Positions 1 through 5,741 of a stretch of DNA of 5,901 bases are shown here, piece by piece (the stretch's first letter is position 1; each line of letters starts with the position of its first letter). This stretch comes from UBA1146 sp963854815 (lineage in GTDB: Bacteria > Planctomycetota > UBA8108 > UBA1146): assembly GCA_963854815.1 (NCBI GenBank), contig CAWLAN010000150.1:1-5901 (forward strand), written 5' to 3'. The notes below the pieces were generated by a model. The model did not search any database and had not been told where the DNA came from. It saw only the letters and a program-made list of their open reading frames with translations. Position numbers and translations under genes: made by a program.

Positions 1-291
1 CAATGCTGGTTGGTTCCCAACCAGGTCATCGACGAACTTGAAGGTCGAAGATTATTTAACCAGCTGGAGAAGCTCTGCAACGAACGCTTGTTGTGGGGAG
101 GCTGCATACTGCAGGACAAGGCTGTCCCCGAAGCTGTGGAATCGAGTAGTCCCGTCGTGCTTCACGAACCTCAATCGGACGCTTCCAGGTCGATCCGGGA
201 TCTGGCGCGCTATCTACTCGATCATCCCCCGGCGGGAACGGAGGATGACGGAGCCCTTCTCGACAGGGTGCGTCAGATCCTTCACCAGTAA
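1..291 (+). CDS. MinD/ParA-family ATPase, C-terminal fragment (FlhG/YlxH-like)
   Basis: The frame is open from the first base and ends at TAA 289-291, giving the last 96 residues of a protein whose start lies left of the window. Visible pattern: an Asn-Gln-Val stretch near residues 7-9, 'LEGRRLFNQL', then 'GCILQDKAVPEAV' (about residues 37-49), a 'PVVLHEP' segment and 'SDASRSIRDLARYLL'. This order matches the C-terminal part of MinD-like ATPases (VN-x-V, eG, then G-x-I-x-D-x-x-V-x-x-AV, P-x-S-x-A-S, LA-x-x-L), and the I-L-x-D-x-x-V-P-x-A-V form is typical of the FlhG/YlxH branch. In that family the protein binds ATP, often at the membrane, and controls flagellar number or placement, or the position of another complex. 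The Walker motifs that would confirm it lie outside the window. An exopolysaccharide-type or chromosome-partitioning ParA relative remains possible. It faces rpmH convergently. Confidence 0.62.
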   Translation, partial: QCWLVPNQVIDELEGRRLFNQLEKLCNERLLWGGCILQDKAVPEAVESSSPVVLHEPQSDASRSIRDLARYLLDHPPAGTEDDGALLDRVRQILHQ

Positions 292-343
292 CCGATGCAA
301 CCAAGTGGCTGCTCGGACCGGCACCGGTGGTCGGCGCACACGA

Positions 344-375
344 GATGCAGAAATTGAATTGGATGCAAAATTGAA
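344..375. repeat. Short imperfect direct repeat, two copies, 18-bp period
   Basis: GATGCAGAAATTGAA at 344-358 recurs as GATGCAAAATTGAA at 362-375, differing by one missing base. A further GATGCA lies at 294-299. The repeat sits in the 112-bp gap between the convergent MinD-like gene and rpmH and is more AT-rich than its surroundings. It does not match a DnaA box, and no T-tract terminator is associated with it. The function is unknown and it may be a chance slippage product. Confidence 0.55.
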
Positions 376-403
376 GCAGATCAGATCGTGAGGGGGAGGC
401 GGT

Positions 404-541
404 CTAGCCCCACGCGGTCAGACGAGAACTGCCACGGCGCCGGCGAGCATTGATCTGCTTGCGACCCGCCTTGGTGCGCATGCGAGCCCGGAAGCCCTGC
501 TTCTTGCGCTTGATGCCGGTCTTGCGAATCTTGACCTTCAT
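404..541 (-). CDS. rpmH: 50S ribosomal protein L34
   Basis: The product is 45 residues, the normal size for bacterial L34, and is very basic. The family core is clear: 'GFRARMRTKAGRKQINARRRRG' in sense (about residues 16-37, G-F-R-A-R-M, T-K-x-G-R, then an Arg run), followed by R-L near the C-terminus. L34 is a small protein of the large ribosomal subunit that sits in 23S rRNA. The ATG at 541 is preceded by GGAGG (547-551) with a 5-base spacer. The N-terminus (MKVKIRKTGIKRKKQ) differs from the common form, which carries a Gln-Pro-Ser element. rnpA, the usual downstream neighbour, is not present on this strand: the next gene is the convergent MinD-like CDS. A candidate promoter lies just upstream, so it is probably transcribed independently of the operon that ends 74 bp before it. 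Confidence 0.96.
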   Translation of the reverse strand: MKVKIRKTGIKRKKQGFRARMRTKAGRKQINARRRRGSSRLTAWG

Positions 542-573
542 TACGTCCTCCGTGGTGTTCAACCGAAGTCCGG

Positions 574-602
574 AGTCTACCGGGCACGATTTCGCCTTGC
601 AA
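574..602 (-). promoter_or_regulatory. Candidate sigma70-type promoter for rpmH
   Basis: Read on the minus strand there is TTGCAA (597-602) as -35 and TAGACT (574-579) as -10, separated by exactly 17 bp. Each hexamer matches the consensus at 4 of 6 positions. Transcription would begin near 567, leaving a leader of about 25 bases before the rpmH ATG at 541, with its GGAGG inside. The site falls in the short gap after the stop of the DUF1080 gene, as expected for a ribosomal gene with its own transcript. It was found by eye, and planctomycete promoters are poorly characterised. Confidence 0.35.
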
Positions 603-615
603 CGGCTTCCGGGAG

Positions 616-1734
616 CTAGTCTTGCGGCTTTTTGGGCGGTTCCGTGCGAACCAGCGCTTCGATCCCCTGGATTCTTGATCGGCGGCCACTGAGCATGATC
701 CGCCCACCTCGCGGTGGGCCTGGGCACTCCCAGCGTAACCGCGAAGATCCATCGCCGAGCACCACCGTGGTGGAGGTCTCATCGCCGCTGAAGACCTGGA
801 ATCGGCCCTTGAAGTTTTTTCCTCCGCCTCCAATGGAACTCTCGCCGGTCAACTCTCCGGTCGGTTTGAACTCACCCCGGTAGGAGTAACGGACAAAATC
901 GTTGGTGAACTTGACATGATTTTTGTTCCAGCCGAACTCGACAGTCCCATCATCTTCGTCGTGGGCGAGATCGACCCGGAAGGTGCGGCAACCCTCGGGC
1001 AGTTTCAGATGTTCCACCCAGCCGGAAAGCGGAGGAGGATTCACCGGGCTCCAGTGGTGTAACCCGAGATCTCGGATGCGCAGTCCGCGCCAGCGAATCT
1101 CAAGTGGTTCCTTGCGGTTTCCGACGCCGTGAACTTGAAGTCCGATGAAGCCGCTGAGGCGACGGGTGTCGAATACTTCCGCTGCCGGCACACCGTTGAG
1201 CCAGGTTTGCATCTTGGCTCCCATCGCGACCACGCGGACATGGTTCCAGTCGTGCGGTCTGTGAGCGGCGCGTGCTTCGGGGTTGTCCTTGAGGTCGTCG
1301 ATCCAGCCGCGGTCTCCTTCTTCGTAGAGTCCAGCACTCCAGAATCGTTTTCTTTTATCGTCGACATCGATTTCGACCTGGAAACCGCGGGCACGATCAC
1401 CTTTTGCTTCACTGCGGATCTGGACACCGGAGTTGAGGGAAGGGTCACAGAGGAACTCGTATTCCAGTTCGAAATCGCCGAACTGACGCTCGGTGGTGAG
1501 CCAGGTGTTGGGACTGCCCGCGGTCGTTTGTCCGATCACCACCGAGTCCTCGACGCGGTAGCAAGCGGTTCCGCCGATGATCTTCCAGCCGGCGAGATCC
1601 GCCGGTGGAACCAGTGATTCCCAAGCTATTGTCGAGGAGTTGTCATCGGCGGAAGTCACGGTGGAGGGCGAAAGTTCCTGTGAGATGACTGGTGGGGTGG
1701 AGAACAGTACGCCGACCAGCAGCAGGAAACTCAT
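616..1734 (-). CDS. Secreted DUF1080 (3-keto-disaccharide hydrolase-type) protein with an unassigned C-terminal half
   Basis: The product is 372 residues. Residues 1-19 form a signal peptide (MSFLLLVGVLFSTPPVISQ), so the protein is probably exported. Residues about 36-224 are a DUF1080 / 3-keto-disaccharide hydrolase domain with a LamG-like jelly-roll fold. Hallmarks are 'LAGW' (47-50), 'FELEYEF' (88-94), 'NSGVQIR' (101-107), 'HDWNHVRV' (161-168), 'TWLNG' (177-181), 'GFIGLQVHG' (195-203) and 'IRWRGLRIRDL' (213-223). Such domains act on or bind sugars; some cleave 3-keto-glycosides. Residues 225-372 fit no family I recognise. They are rich in alternating polar and hydrophobic residues, suggesting beta strands, with a Gly run at 302-305 and a basic C-terminus. 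The ATG at 1734 overlaps the TGA of the dehydrogenase gene as ATGA and has AAGGGAGA (1741-1748) upstream. The frame continues upstream, but that part overlaps the dehydrogenase and lacks a signal peptide at its start. It is the last gene of a three-gene operon. Confidence 0.88.
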   Translation of the reverse strand: MSFLLLVGVLFSTPPVISQELSPSTVTSADDNSSTIAWESLVPPADLAGWKIIGGTACYRVEDSVVIGQTTAGSPNTWLTTERQFGDFELEYEFLCDPSLNSGVQIRSEAKGDRARGFQVEIDVDDKRKRFWSAGLYEEGDRGWIDDLKDNPEARAAHRPHDWNHVRVVAMGAKMQTWLNGVPAAEVFDTRRLSGFIGLQVHGVGNRKEPLEIRWRGLRIRDLGLHHWSPVNPPPLSGWVEHLKLPEGCRTFRVDLAHDEDDGTVEFGWNKNHVKFTNDFVRYSYRGEFKPTGELTGESSIGGGGKNFKGRFQVFSGDETSTTVVLGDGSSRLRWECPGPPRGGRIMLSGRRSRIQGIEALVRTEPPKKPQD

Positions 1735-4316
1735 TGCGGATCTCCCTTCAGCGTCTCCACCGTCCACGGCAGGATGCGATCGGAGGTCAGTCGACGTAGA
1801 TCGGTCACCGTTTTCGGATCGATGGCATCGCCTCCGTGCCCCCATTGACGCCGTGCCCAGGTCAAGAGACCGGCGATCAACTCATCATCGAGCAACGGGT
1901 TTTCTCGGTGACCCGGCATCGTGATGTCCCAGGTTTCCCCGTCCACCTCGACCGGTCCGGTCAGCCCATCGAGGACCAGACGAACCGGCACGCTCGCTTC
2001 TGCCAGTAACCACGGACTGTCGAGCAAGGAGGGACCAAGCCCCGGTTGCCCTGTTCCGGAGGGTCCATGGCACAGTGCGCAGGAGGATGCGAAGGCGATG
2101 GCGCCGCGGCTGGCAAGCCGACGCTGGGCCTCGGTCCAGGGAGTGACCTCAGGCAGCGACGAGGGATCGAAGGTCAGTCGAGCGACGATGGCCTGCGCAT
2201 CCGTGGCCACGGTATCGGGGAGATCGTTTCGTTCCACTACTGGAGGGATGATGGCCAGCACCGGGGCTTTCCAGCGCTTGTCATCGGTGGTCACCCTGAT
2301 TCCACTCAGGATCGCCGCGAGCCGCCCGTCGGAGGAGTCGAGACCATCGAGCGAATCGAGCAGCAAGCCGAGTGAGGAGGGGTGGCTACGAAGTGCTGAA
2401 CGAGTGGTTTCCTTCAGCAGTGCTTCGCGGCCCGGGAAGGGTTCGATGTGATCGCCCAGGAAGCGCCCGATCCGCTCGATCTGGTAATCCTTCCAGCCGC
2501 TCAGTGCCGCCATGCGGATATGGGCGTTGGTGCCATCTCGGCGGAGGATATCGAGCATCGCAGCCCATGCATCGGGGTGGTCGGGGAACGCCCCCAGAGC
2601 CAGCACCCGGTGGATCTTCTCGACCTGGGACAGTTCGGACGTTTCGGCGGCGAGCGTCGCCACCAGTTTGGCCACCTGTAGCGTCGGAATCGCGGTGGAT
2701 TTGGCGATGATCCGGCAGGCAGTGCGCCGCACCATCTCGTCGGGGTCGTCGAAGGCGGCGCTGAGGAGTTCGCCATCGACCACACCCAATCCATCCAGGG
2801 TCCAGAGTGCATGGGCTTTTGAAGTGGCAGTGGAGTTGCTGGATCGGACCAGGTTCTTCAACTCCTGTACCGGTGCTGAACCTCCCGCCTCGACCAGTAG
2901 CCGCTGCGCCTGGTCTCGAACCCAGCCGACAGGATGCTTCAATGCCTCGATTCGTCCCGCTTCACCGGCGAGCAGTCCCAGTGGTTCGCCGCTTGGTCGA
3001 TCATCCTGAGCGACGATTCGCCAGATCCGTCCCAGCCCGATCGGCTCCTCCAACTTTCGCTCCTCGACCTGCTTGCGCAGGTACGAGGTGACGAACTGGC
3101 GGTGCTGGACCACTCCCCGGTAAAAATCGACGACGTAGAGGTTGCCGTCGGGACCGACCTCGACATCGACGGGACGGAAACGCTCGTCGGTGGATCCGAG
3201 GAACGCCTGTTTCCCGTAATCGTCATGGGGCCAGGTCAGTTGTTGTCCTGTGAGTCGGGTTTCCCGCTCCTCGAGGCGGAAGGCACCGACCAGGTTGCTG
3301 GTGGTCTCGGCGACGAAGGCGATGCCGTTCCAGTCAGCGCCCCATCGCGTGCTGCGAAAGATCGTCATTCCCGCAGCGGCGGTATTTCGGCTCAGCCGAC
3401 CATCTGCTCTCAGCATCCCCGGCTGGTAGCCGCGGTTGATGCCGGGATTCATTCGCACCGGCCAGGTCGATTCGTCCGAGATGACCCGTTGCCCTGATCG
3501 TCCTGGCTGTCCGACAGATTTGCCGCAGTGGCGGTTTCGAAGCAGCAGGTCGGTGGGGAGAGGGTCCGCCAGCAGCCAGGTGGAGTTGTGGTTGAAGAAG
3601 ATGCGGCCCTGATCGTCCTGGGCGATGCCCCACTGACCACGGAACGCTGTGGTGTCATTCTCGAGGGTCGGTTTTCCATCGATGACATCGAAGCGGAACC
3701 GACGCTGGCTCTTGGCGTTGTAGAACCAGTTGTCGATACTTCTGAGCAGACCATTCTCGGTGTGCTCGACAACATCTGGGTTCGGATCTCCGTAGCGTGA
3801 TACCTCGCTGCGACGGTCGCAGCGAAGATCGCCGTCGAGATCCTGGCAGTACCAGAGGTGGGGAGGTTCGGCGACCAGAACCCCACCCTCGACGATGGCG
3901 ATCGCGCGCGGGCTCACCAGGCGATCGAGGAACACGGTGCTGTCTTCGTAGTACCCGTCTCCATCTCGATCCTCGAGCACCACAACCTGGCCGAGCGGTT
4001 CGCTTTCACCGTCCCCGTCGATGGTGCGCATGAAAGCTCGCAGTTCCACCGCCCACAGCCTTCCGTGCTCGTCCCATGCTATGGCGACCGGGTCGACCAC
4101 CTGAGGTTCGCAGGCGGCCAGTTCGACACGGAAACCGGGAGCGACCTGGAAGGACTCGAGTGCTTGCTCGGGAGAGAGCACCGGAGCCGGCGGAACATCC
4201 CACTGGCGCCAGTTCTCCGGTTGCTGCTCGCCGGCGCGATCCCCGTTTTGTGCCAGCAGGCCAGCGGTCGGCCAGATGAGCGCTACCAGAAGGAAACCGC
4301 AGCTCAGAAAACGCAT
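1731..4316 (-). CDS. PVC-type membrane-bound dehydrogenase with HEAT-like repeats and a C-terminal cytochrome c domain
   Basis: The product is 861 residues and was recognised from several family hallmarks. Residues 1-22 are a signal peptide (MRFLSCGFLLVALIWPTAG...). Residues about 48-435 are the PVC dehydrogenase domain, a predicted beta-propeller. They include 'PVLSPEQALESFQVAPGF' (45-62), two Asp-rich loops resembling calcium sites (D116-R-D-G-D-G and D159-L-D-G-D), 'EHTENGLL' (184-191), and the near-diagnostic 'DGNLYVVDFYRG' (390-401) followed by 'PIGLGRIWRI' (425-434). Residues about 450-720 are helical HEAT-like repeats. The C-terminus is a cytochrome c domain with C746-A-L-C749-H750 and a candidate axial Met800. 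The enzyme probably oxidises an extracytoplasmic substrate, perhaps a sugar or alcohol, and passes electrons to its own haem; the substrate is unknown. The ATG at 4316 has GAAGGA (4323-4328) six bases upstream, inside the end of the DUF962 gene, whose TGA lies two bases before it. Upstream in-frame codons overlap DUF962 and are not used. Confidence 0.93.
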   Translation of the reverse strand: MRFLSCGFLLVALIWPTAGLLAQNGDRAGEQQPENWRQWDVPPAPVLSPEQALESFQVAPGFRVELAACEPQVVDPVAIAWDEHGRLWAVELRAFMRTIDGDGESEPLGQVVVLEDRDGDGYYEDSTVFLDRLVSPRAIAIVEGGVLVAEPPHLWYCQDLDGDLRCDRRSEVSRYGDPNPDVVEHTENGLLRSIDNWFYNAKSQRRFRFDVIDGKPTLENDTTAFRGQWGIAQDDQGRIFFNHNSTWLLADPLPTDLLLRNRHCGKSVGQPGRSGQRVISDESTWPVRMNPGINRGYQPGMLRADGRLSRNTAAAGMTIFRSTRWGADWNGIAFVAETTSNLVGAFRLEERETRLTGQQLTWPHDDYGKQAFLGSTDERFRPVDVEVGPDGNLYVVDFYRGVVQHRQFVTSYLRKQVEERKLEEPIGLGRIWRIVAQDDRPSGEPLGLLAGEAGRIEALKHPVGWVRDQAQRLLVEAGGSAPVQELKNLVRSSNSTATSKAHALWTLDGLGVVDGELLSAAFDDPDEMVRRTACRIIAKSTAIPTLQVAKLVATLAAETSELSQVEKIHRVLALGAFPDHPDAWAAMLDILRRDGTNAHIRMAALSGWKDYQIERIGRFLGDHIEPFPGREALLKETTRSALRSHPSSLGLLLDSLDGLDSSDGRLAAILSGIRVTTDDKRWKAPVLAIIPPVVERNDLPDTVATDAQAIVARLTFDPSSLPEVTPWTEAQRRLASRGAIAFASSCALCHGPSGTGQPGLGPSLLDSPWLLAEASVPVRLVLDGLTGPVEVDGETWDITMPGHRENPLLDDELIAGLLTWARRQWGHGGDAIDPKTVTDLRRLTSDRILPWTVETLKGDPQ

Positions 4317-4318
4317 TC

Positions 4319-4654
4319 TCAGTCCTTCTCGGTGCTCCGGTTGTGGCCGGTGAGTTTGCGGAAGCCCTCCTGGATGATGTAAAGAGGAGCGACGAGCAGG
4401 AAGCGGGGGTCCTTCATGAAGGACGGTTTGTTGCCCTCGATTCCATGGCCGACGAATTGCAGGATCCAGCCGCCGACGAACAGCCCCAGGCCCCACTTCC
4501 AGTCGAAGAAGACCACCACCAGAGAAATGACGATGGCGGGGATCCCTATGAAGTGGGTGAGGTGATTGAGAGGATGATTGTGGTCGGCTCGATAGCGGTC
4601 GATCCAACGGTTGACGGCCGCCCCGCTCCCGGATGACTGGTCTTGTGCGGACAT
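4319..4654 (-). CDS. DUF962 / Mpo1-like small integral membrane protein
   Basis: The product is 111 residues. The family's histidine signature is present: Y21, H25, P28, N30, H34, then G37 and P39, with a second block G62-W63, Q66-F67, G69-H70, E73 and P77. This matches DUF962 (YGL010w-like) proteins. In yeast the member Mpo1 is an Fe(II) dioxygenase that shortens 2-hydroxy fatty acids by alpha-oxidation; the conserved His residues are proposed metal ligands. About three hydrophobic segments (35-50, 54-69, 84-95) indicate a membrane protein. The bacterial function is largely untested, so lipid oxidation here is inference from family. The start at 4654 is chosen because AGGAGGT lies six bases upstream; an in-frame ATG at 4681 has no Shine-Dalgarno and would translate through that site. 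It is the first gene of the operon, with a 2-bp gap to the dehydrogenase gene. Confidence 0.88.
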   Translation of the reverse strand: MSAQDQSSGSGAAVNRWIDRYRADHNHPLNHLTHFIGIPAIVISLVVVFFDWKWGLGLFVGGWILQFVGHGIEGNKPSFMKDPRFLLVAPLYIIQEGFRKLTGHNRSTEKD

Positions 4655-4660
4655 GGCAGC

Positions 4661-4667
4661 ACCTCCT
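4661..4667 (-). promoter_or_regulatory. Ribosome binding site of the DUF962 gene (decides its start)
   Basis: AGGAGGT on the minus strand lies six bases from ATG 4654-4652. It is the strongest Shine-Dalgarno in the window. It rules against the longer in-frame start at 4681, which would place this site inside the coding region. Confidence 0.75.
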
Positions 4668-4730
4668 GCTGGATTCTCCATCTATTTCGCGGGCGGTTCC
4701 ATCACCACTTCGATACCGAGGGTCGACTTG

Positions 4731-4751
4731 CGCCCCCTGGTATGGGGGGTG
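4731..4751. promoter_or_regulatory. GC-rich inverted repeat in the divergent intergenic region
   Basis: CGCCCCC (4731-4737) can pair with GGGGGTG (4745-4751) through seven pairs, one of them G-U, around a 7-base loop. It lies in the 139-bp space between the divergent DUF962 operon (start 4654) and the ROK kinase (start 4794). It ends 42 bases before the kinase ATG. No T-tract follows on either strand, so an intrinsic terminator is unlikely. An operator or a leader hairpin is possible. I could not identify convincing promoter hexamers in 4655-4793 on either strand, although divergent promoters must be expected there. Confidence 0.35.
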
Positions 4752-4783
4752 ATGCTGGTTGTCTTACGGTGCTCATCTCCACC

Positions 4784-4790
4784 AGGGAGG
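4784..4790 (+). promoter_or_regulatory. Ribosome binding site of the ROK kinase gene
   Basis: AGGGAGG ends three bases before ATG 4794-4796, a rather short spacer. It still supports this start over the in-frame ATG at 4752, because the ROK nucleotide-binding motif begins only seven residues after the 4794 start, as usual in the family. Confidence 0.6.
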
Positions 4791-4793
4791 ATC

Positions 4794-5741
4794 ATGACCA
4801 CACCACTTTTCGTAGGTCTGGATCTCGGCGGGACCGAGGTCAAGGTGGGCCTCTGTGGTAGCACGGGTGAGGTGGTCTGGTCCGATCGAGGCCCCAGCAA
4901 TGCGCATCTGGGCCAGCAAGCGATCCTCGGGGCGCTCGCCGAGGCGGTCGAAGCGGCTCTCTCGGAGGCGACCACGAGAGGTGCCGAGGTGCGGGCGATC
5001 GGACTCGGAACTCCCGGGATCGTCGATCCCGAAAGTGGAGTCATCCGGTTTCCTGTGGCCAATCTCGGAGGCTGGCACGGCACCGACATCGTCGGCTTTT
5101 TCCGTGACCGCTTCCAGGTGCCGGCTGTGGTCGAGAACGACGCCAACTCTGCTGCCTGGTGTGAATATTGTTGCGGGGCAGGAGTCGGTGCTCGAGTGCT
5201 GCTGGTGGCGACGGTCGGGACCGGAATCGGTGGTGGTGCCGTCATCGATGGCGAACTGGTTCGAGGTTCCATCGGTGGCGCGATGGAACTGGGACACACC
5301 CTGTACCAACACGATGGCAGGCCCTGCAACTGTGGTCTGATCGGATGCCTCGAGGCGTATGCCGGTGGCTGGGCGATGGCCAGCGAGTGGGGGAAGCAGC
5401 GAAGTCTCCGTGAAACTCCGTCGGTTTCCGAACTGGTGAAAGCTGGACTCGACGGAGATGAGGGGGCGAACCAGGTACTCGATGACGGGGCGCGCGCGCT
5501 CGGTGCTGGATTGATGAGTTCTCTTCACCTGCTGAATCCAGATATCGTGGTGATTGGCGGGGGCATCATCGATGCGCGTCCTCGTCACCTCGAATTGATC
5601 GAGCAGGAGTTACGCTCCAAGGTGCTCCCCAAGGCCAGTACCGATCTTCGAGTGGTACAGGCCCAGCACGGCAACCGTGCCGGTTTGATCGGGGCGGCGA
5701 TGTGCGCCGAGAAATATGTTCGAGAGGAGGGTACCGGATGA
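4794..5741 (+). CDS. ROK-family sugar kinase (glucokinase or N-acetylglucosamine kinase type)
   Basis: The product is 315 residues, normal for ROK kinases. Motifs in order: phosphate-binding 'GLDLGGT' (8-14); 'GLGTPGIVD' (70-78); 'ENDANSAA' (114-121), with Asp116 the expected catalytic base; 'GTGIGGG' (142-148); the ROK zinc signature E165-L-G-H168 with C178-x-C180 and C185, then E187; and 'VVIGGGI' (252-258). The kinase transfers phosphate from ATP to the 6-hydroxyl of a hexose in the cytoplasm. There is no N-terminal helix-turn-helix, so it is an enzyme rather than a NagC/XylR-type repressor. The next gene overlaps it by ATGA and resembles NagA, so GlcNAc or another amino sugar is a reasonable substrate; glucose cannot be excluded. 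One oddity is a cysteine cluster just after the catalytic motif (C123, C126, C127), where most members have Gly or Ala. Confidence 0.94.
   Translation: MTTPLFVGLDLGGTEVKVGLCGSTGEVVWSDRGPSNAHLGQQAILGALAEAVEAALSEATTRGAEVRAIGLGTPGIVDPESGVIRFPVANLGGWHGTDIVGFFRDRFQVPAVVENDANSAAWCEYCCGAGVGARVLLVATVGTGIGGGAVIDGELVRGSIGGAMELGHTLYQHDGRPCNCGLIGCLEAYAGGWAMASEWGKQRSLRETPSVSELVKAGLDGDEGANQVLDDGARALGAGLMSSLHLLNPDIVVIGGGIIDARPRHLELIEQELRSKVLPKASTDLRVVQAQHGNRAGLIGAAMCAEKYVREEGTG

Noticed and set aside
316..332. Possible hairpin (GACCG...GGTC) as a shared terminator for the convergent genes
   Set aside because: The stem is only four to five pairs and no T-tract follows on either strand.
388..413. Possible rpmH terminator (GTG-A-GGGG pairing with CCCCAC)
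   Set aside because: The stem has a bulge, it overlaps the stop codon, and the T-run after it is short and distant.
1735..1845. N-terminal extension of the DUF1080 gene by 37 codons
   Set aside because: It overlaps the end of the dehydrogenase gene, and the signal peptide and Shine-Dalgarno both place the start at 1734.
1921..2451. Open frame of 176 codons on the plus strand
   Set aside because: Ser-rich translation antisense to the dehydrogenase HEAT and haem region; no domain seen.
2934..3497. Open frame of 187 codons on the plus strand
   Set aside because: It is antisense to the conserved propeller core of the dehydrogenase, has no convincing start site and resembles no known protein.
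4317..4607. N-terminal extension of the dehydrogenase by 97 codons
   Set aside because: It runs through the DUF962 gene in another frame and gives an Arg/Pro-rich nonsense sequence; the signal peptide begins at 4316.
4611..4793. N-terminal extension of the ROK kinase
   Set aside because: The family starts right at the F-V-G-L-D-L-G-G-T segment, and the Shine-Dalgarno is at 4784-4790; the upstream part overlaps the DUF962 start region.
4682..5329. Open frame of 215 codons on the minus strand
   Set aside because: Ser/Pro/Thr-rich low-complexity translation antisense to the same kinase; a shadow.
4773..5588. Open frame of 271 codons on the minus strand, antisense to the ROK kinase
   Set aside because: It has no recognisable motif or Shine-Dalgarno and lies fully opposite a gene with all ROK motifs. 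It is a GC-rich codon shadow.
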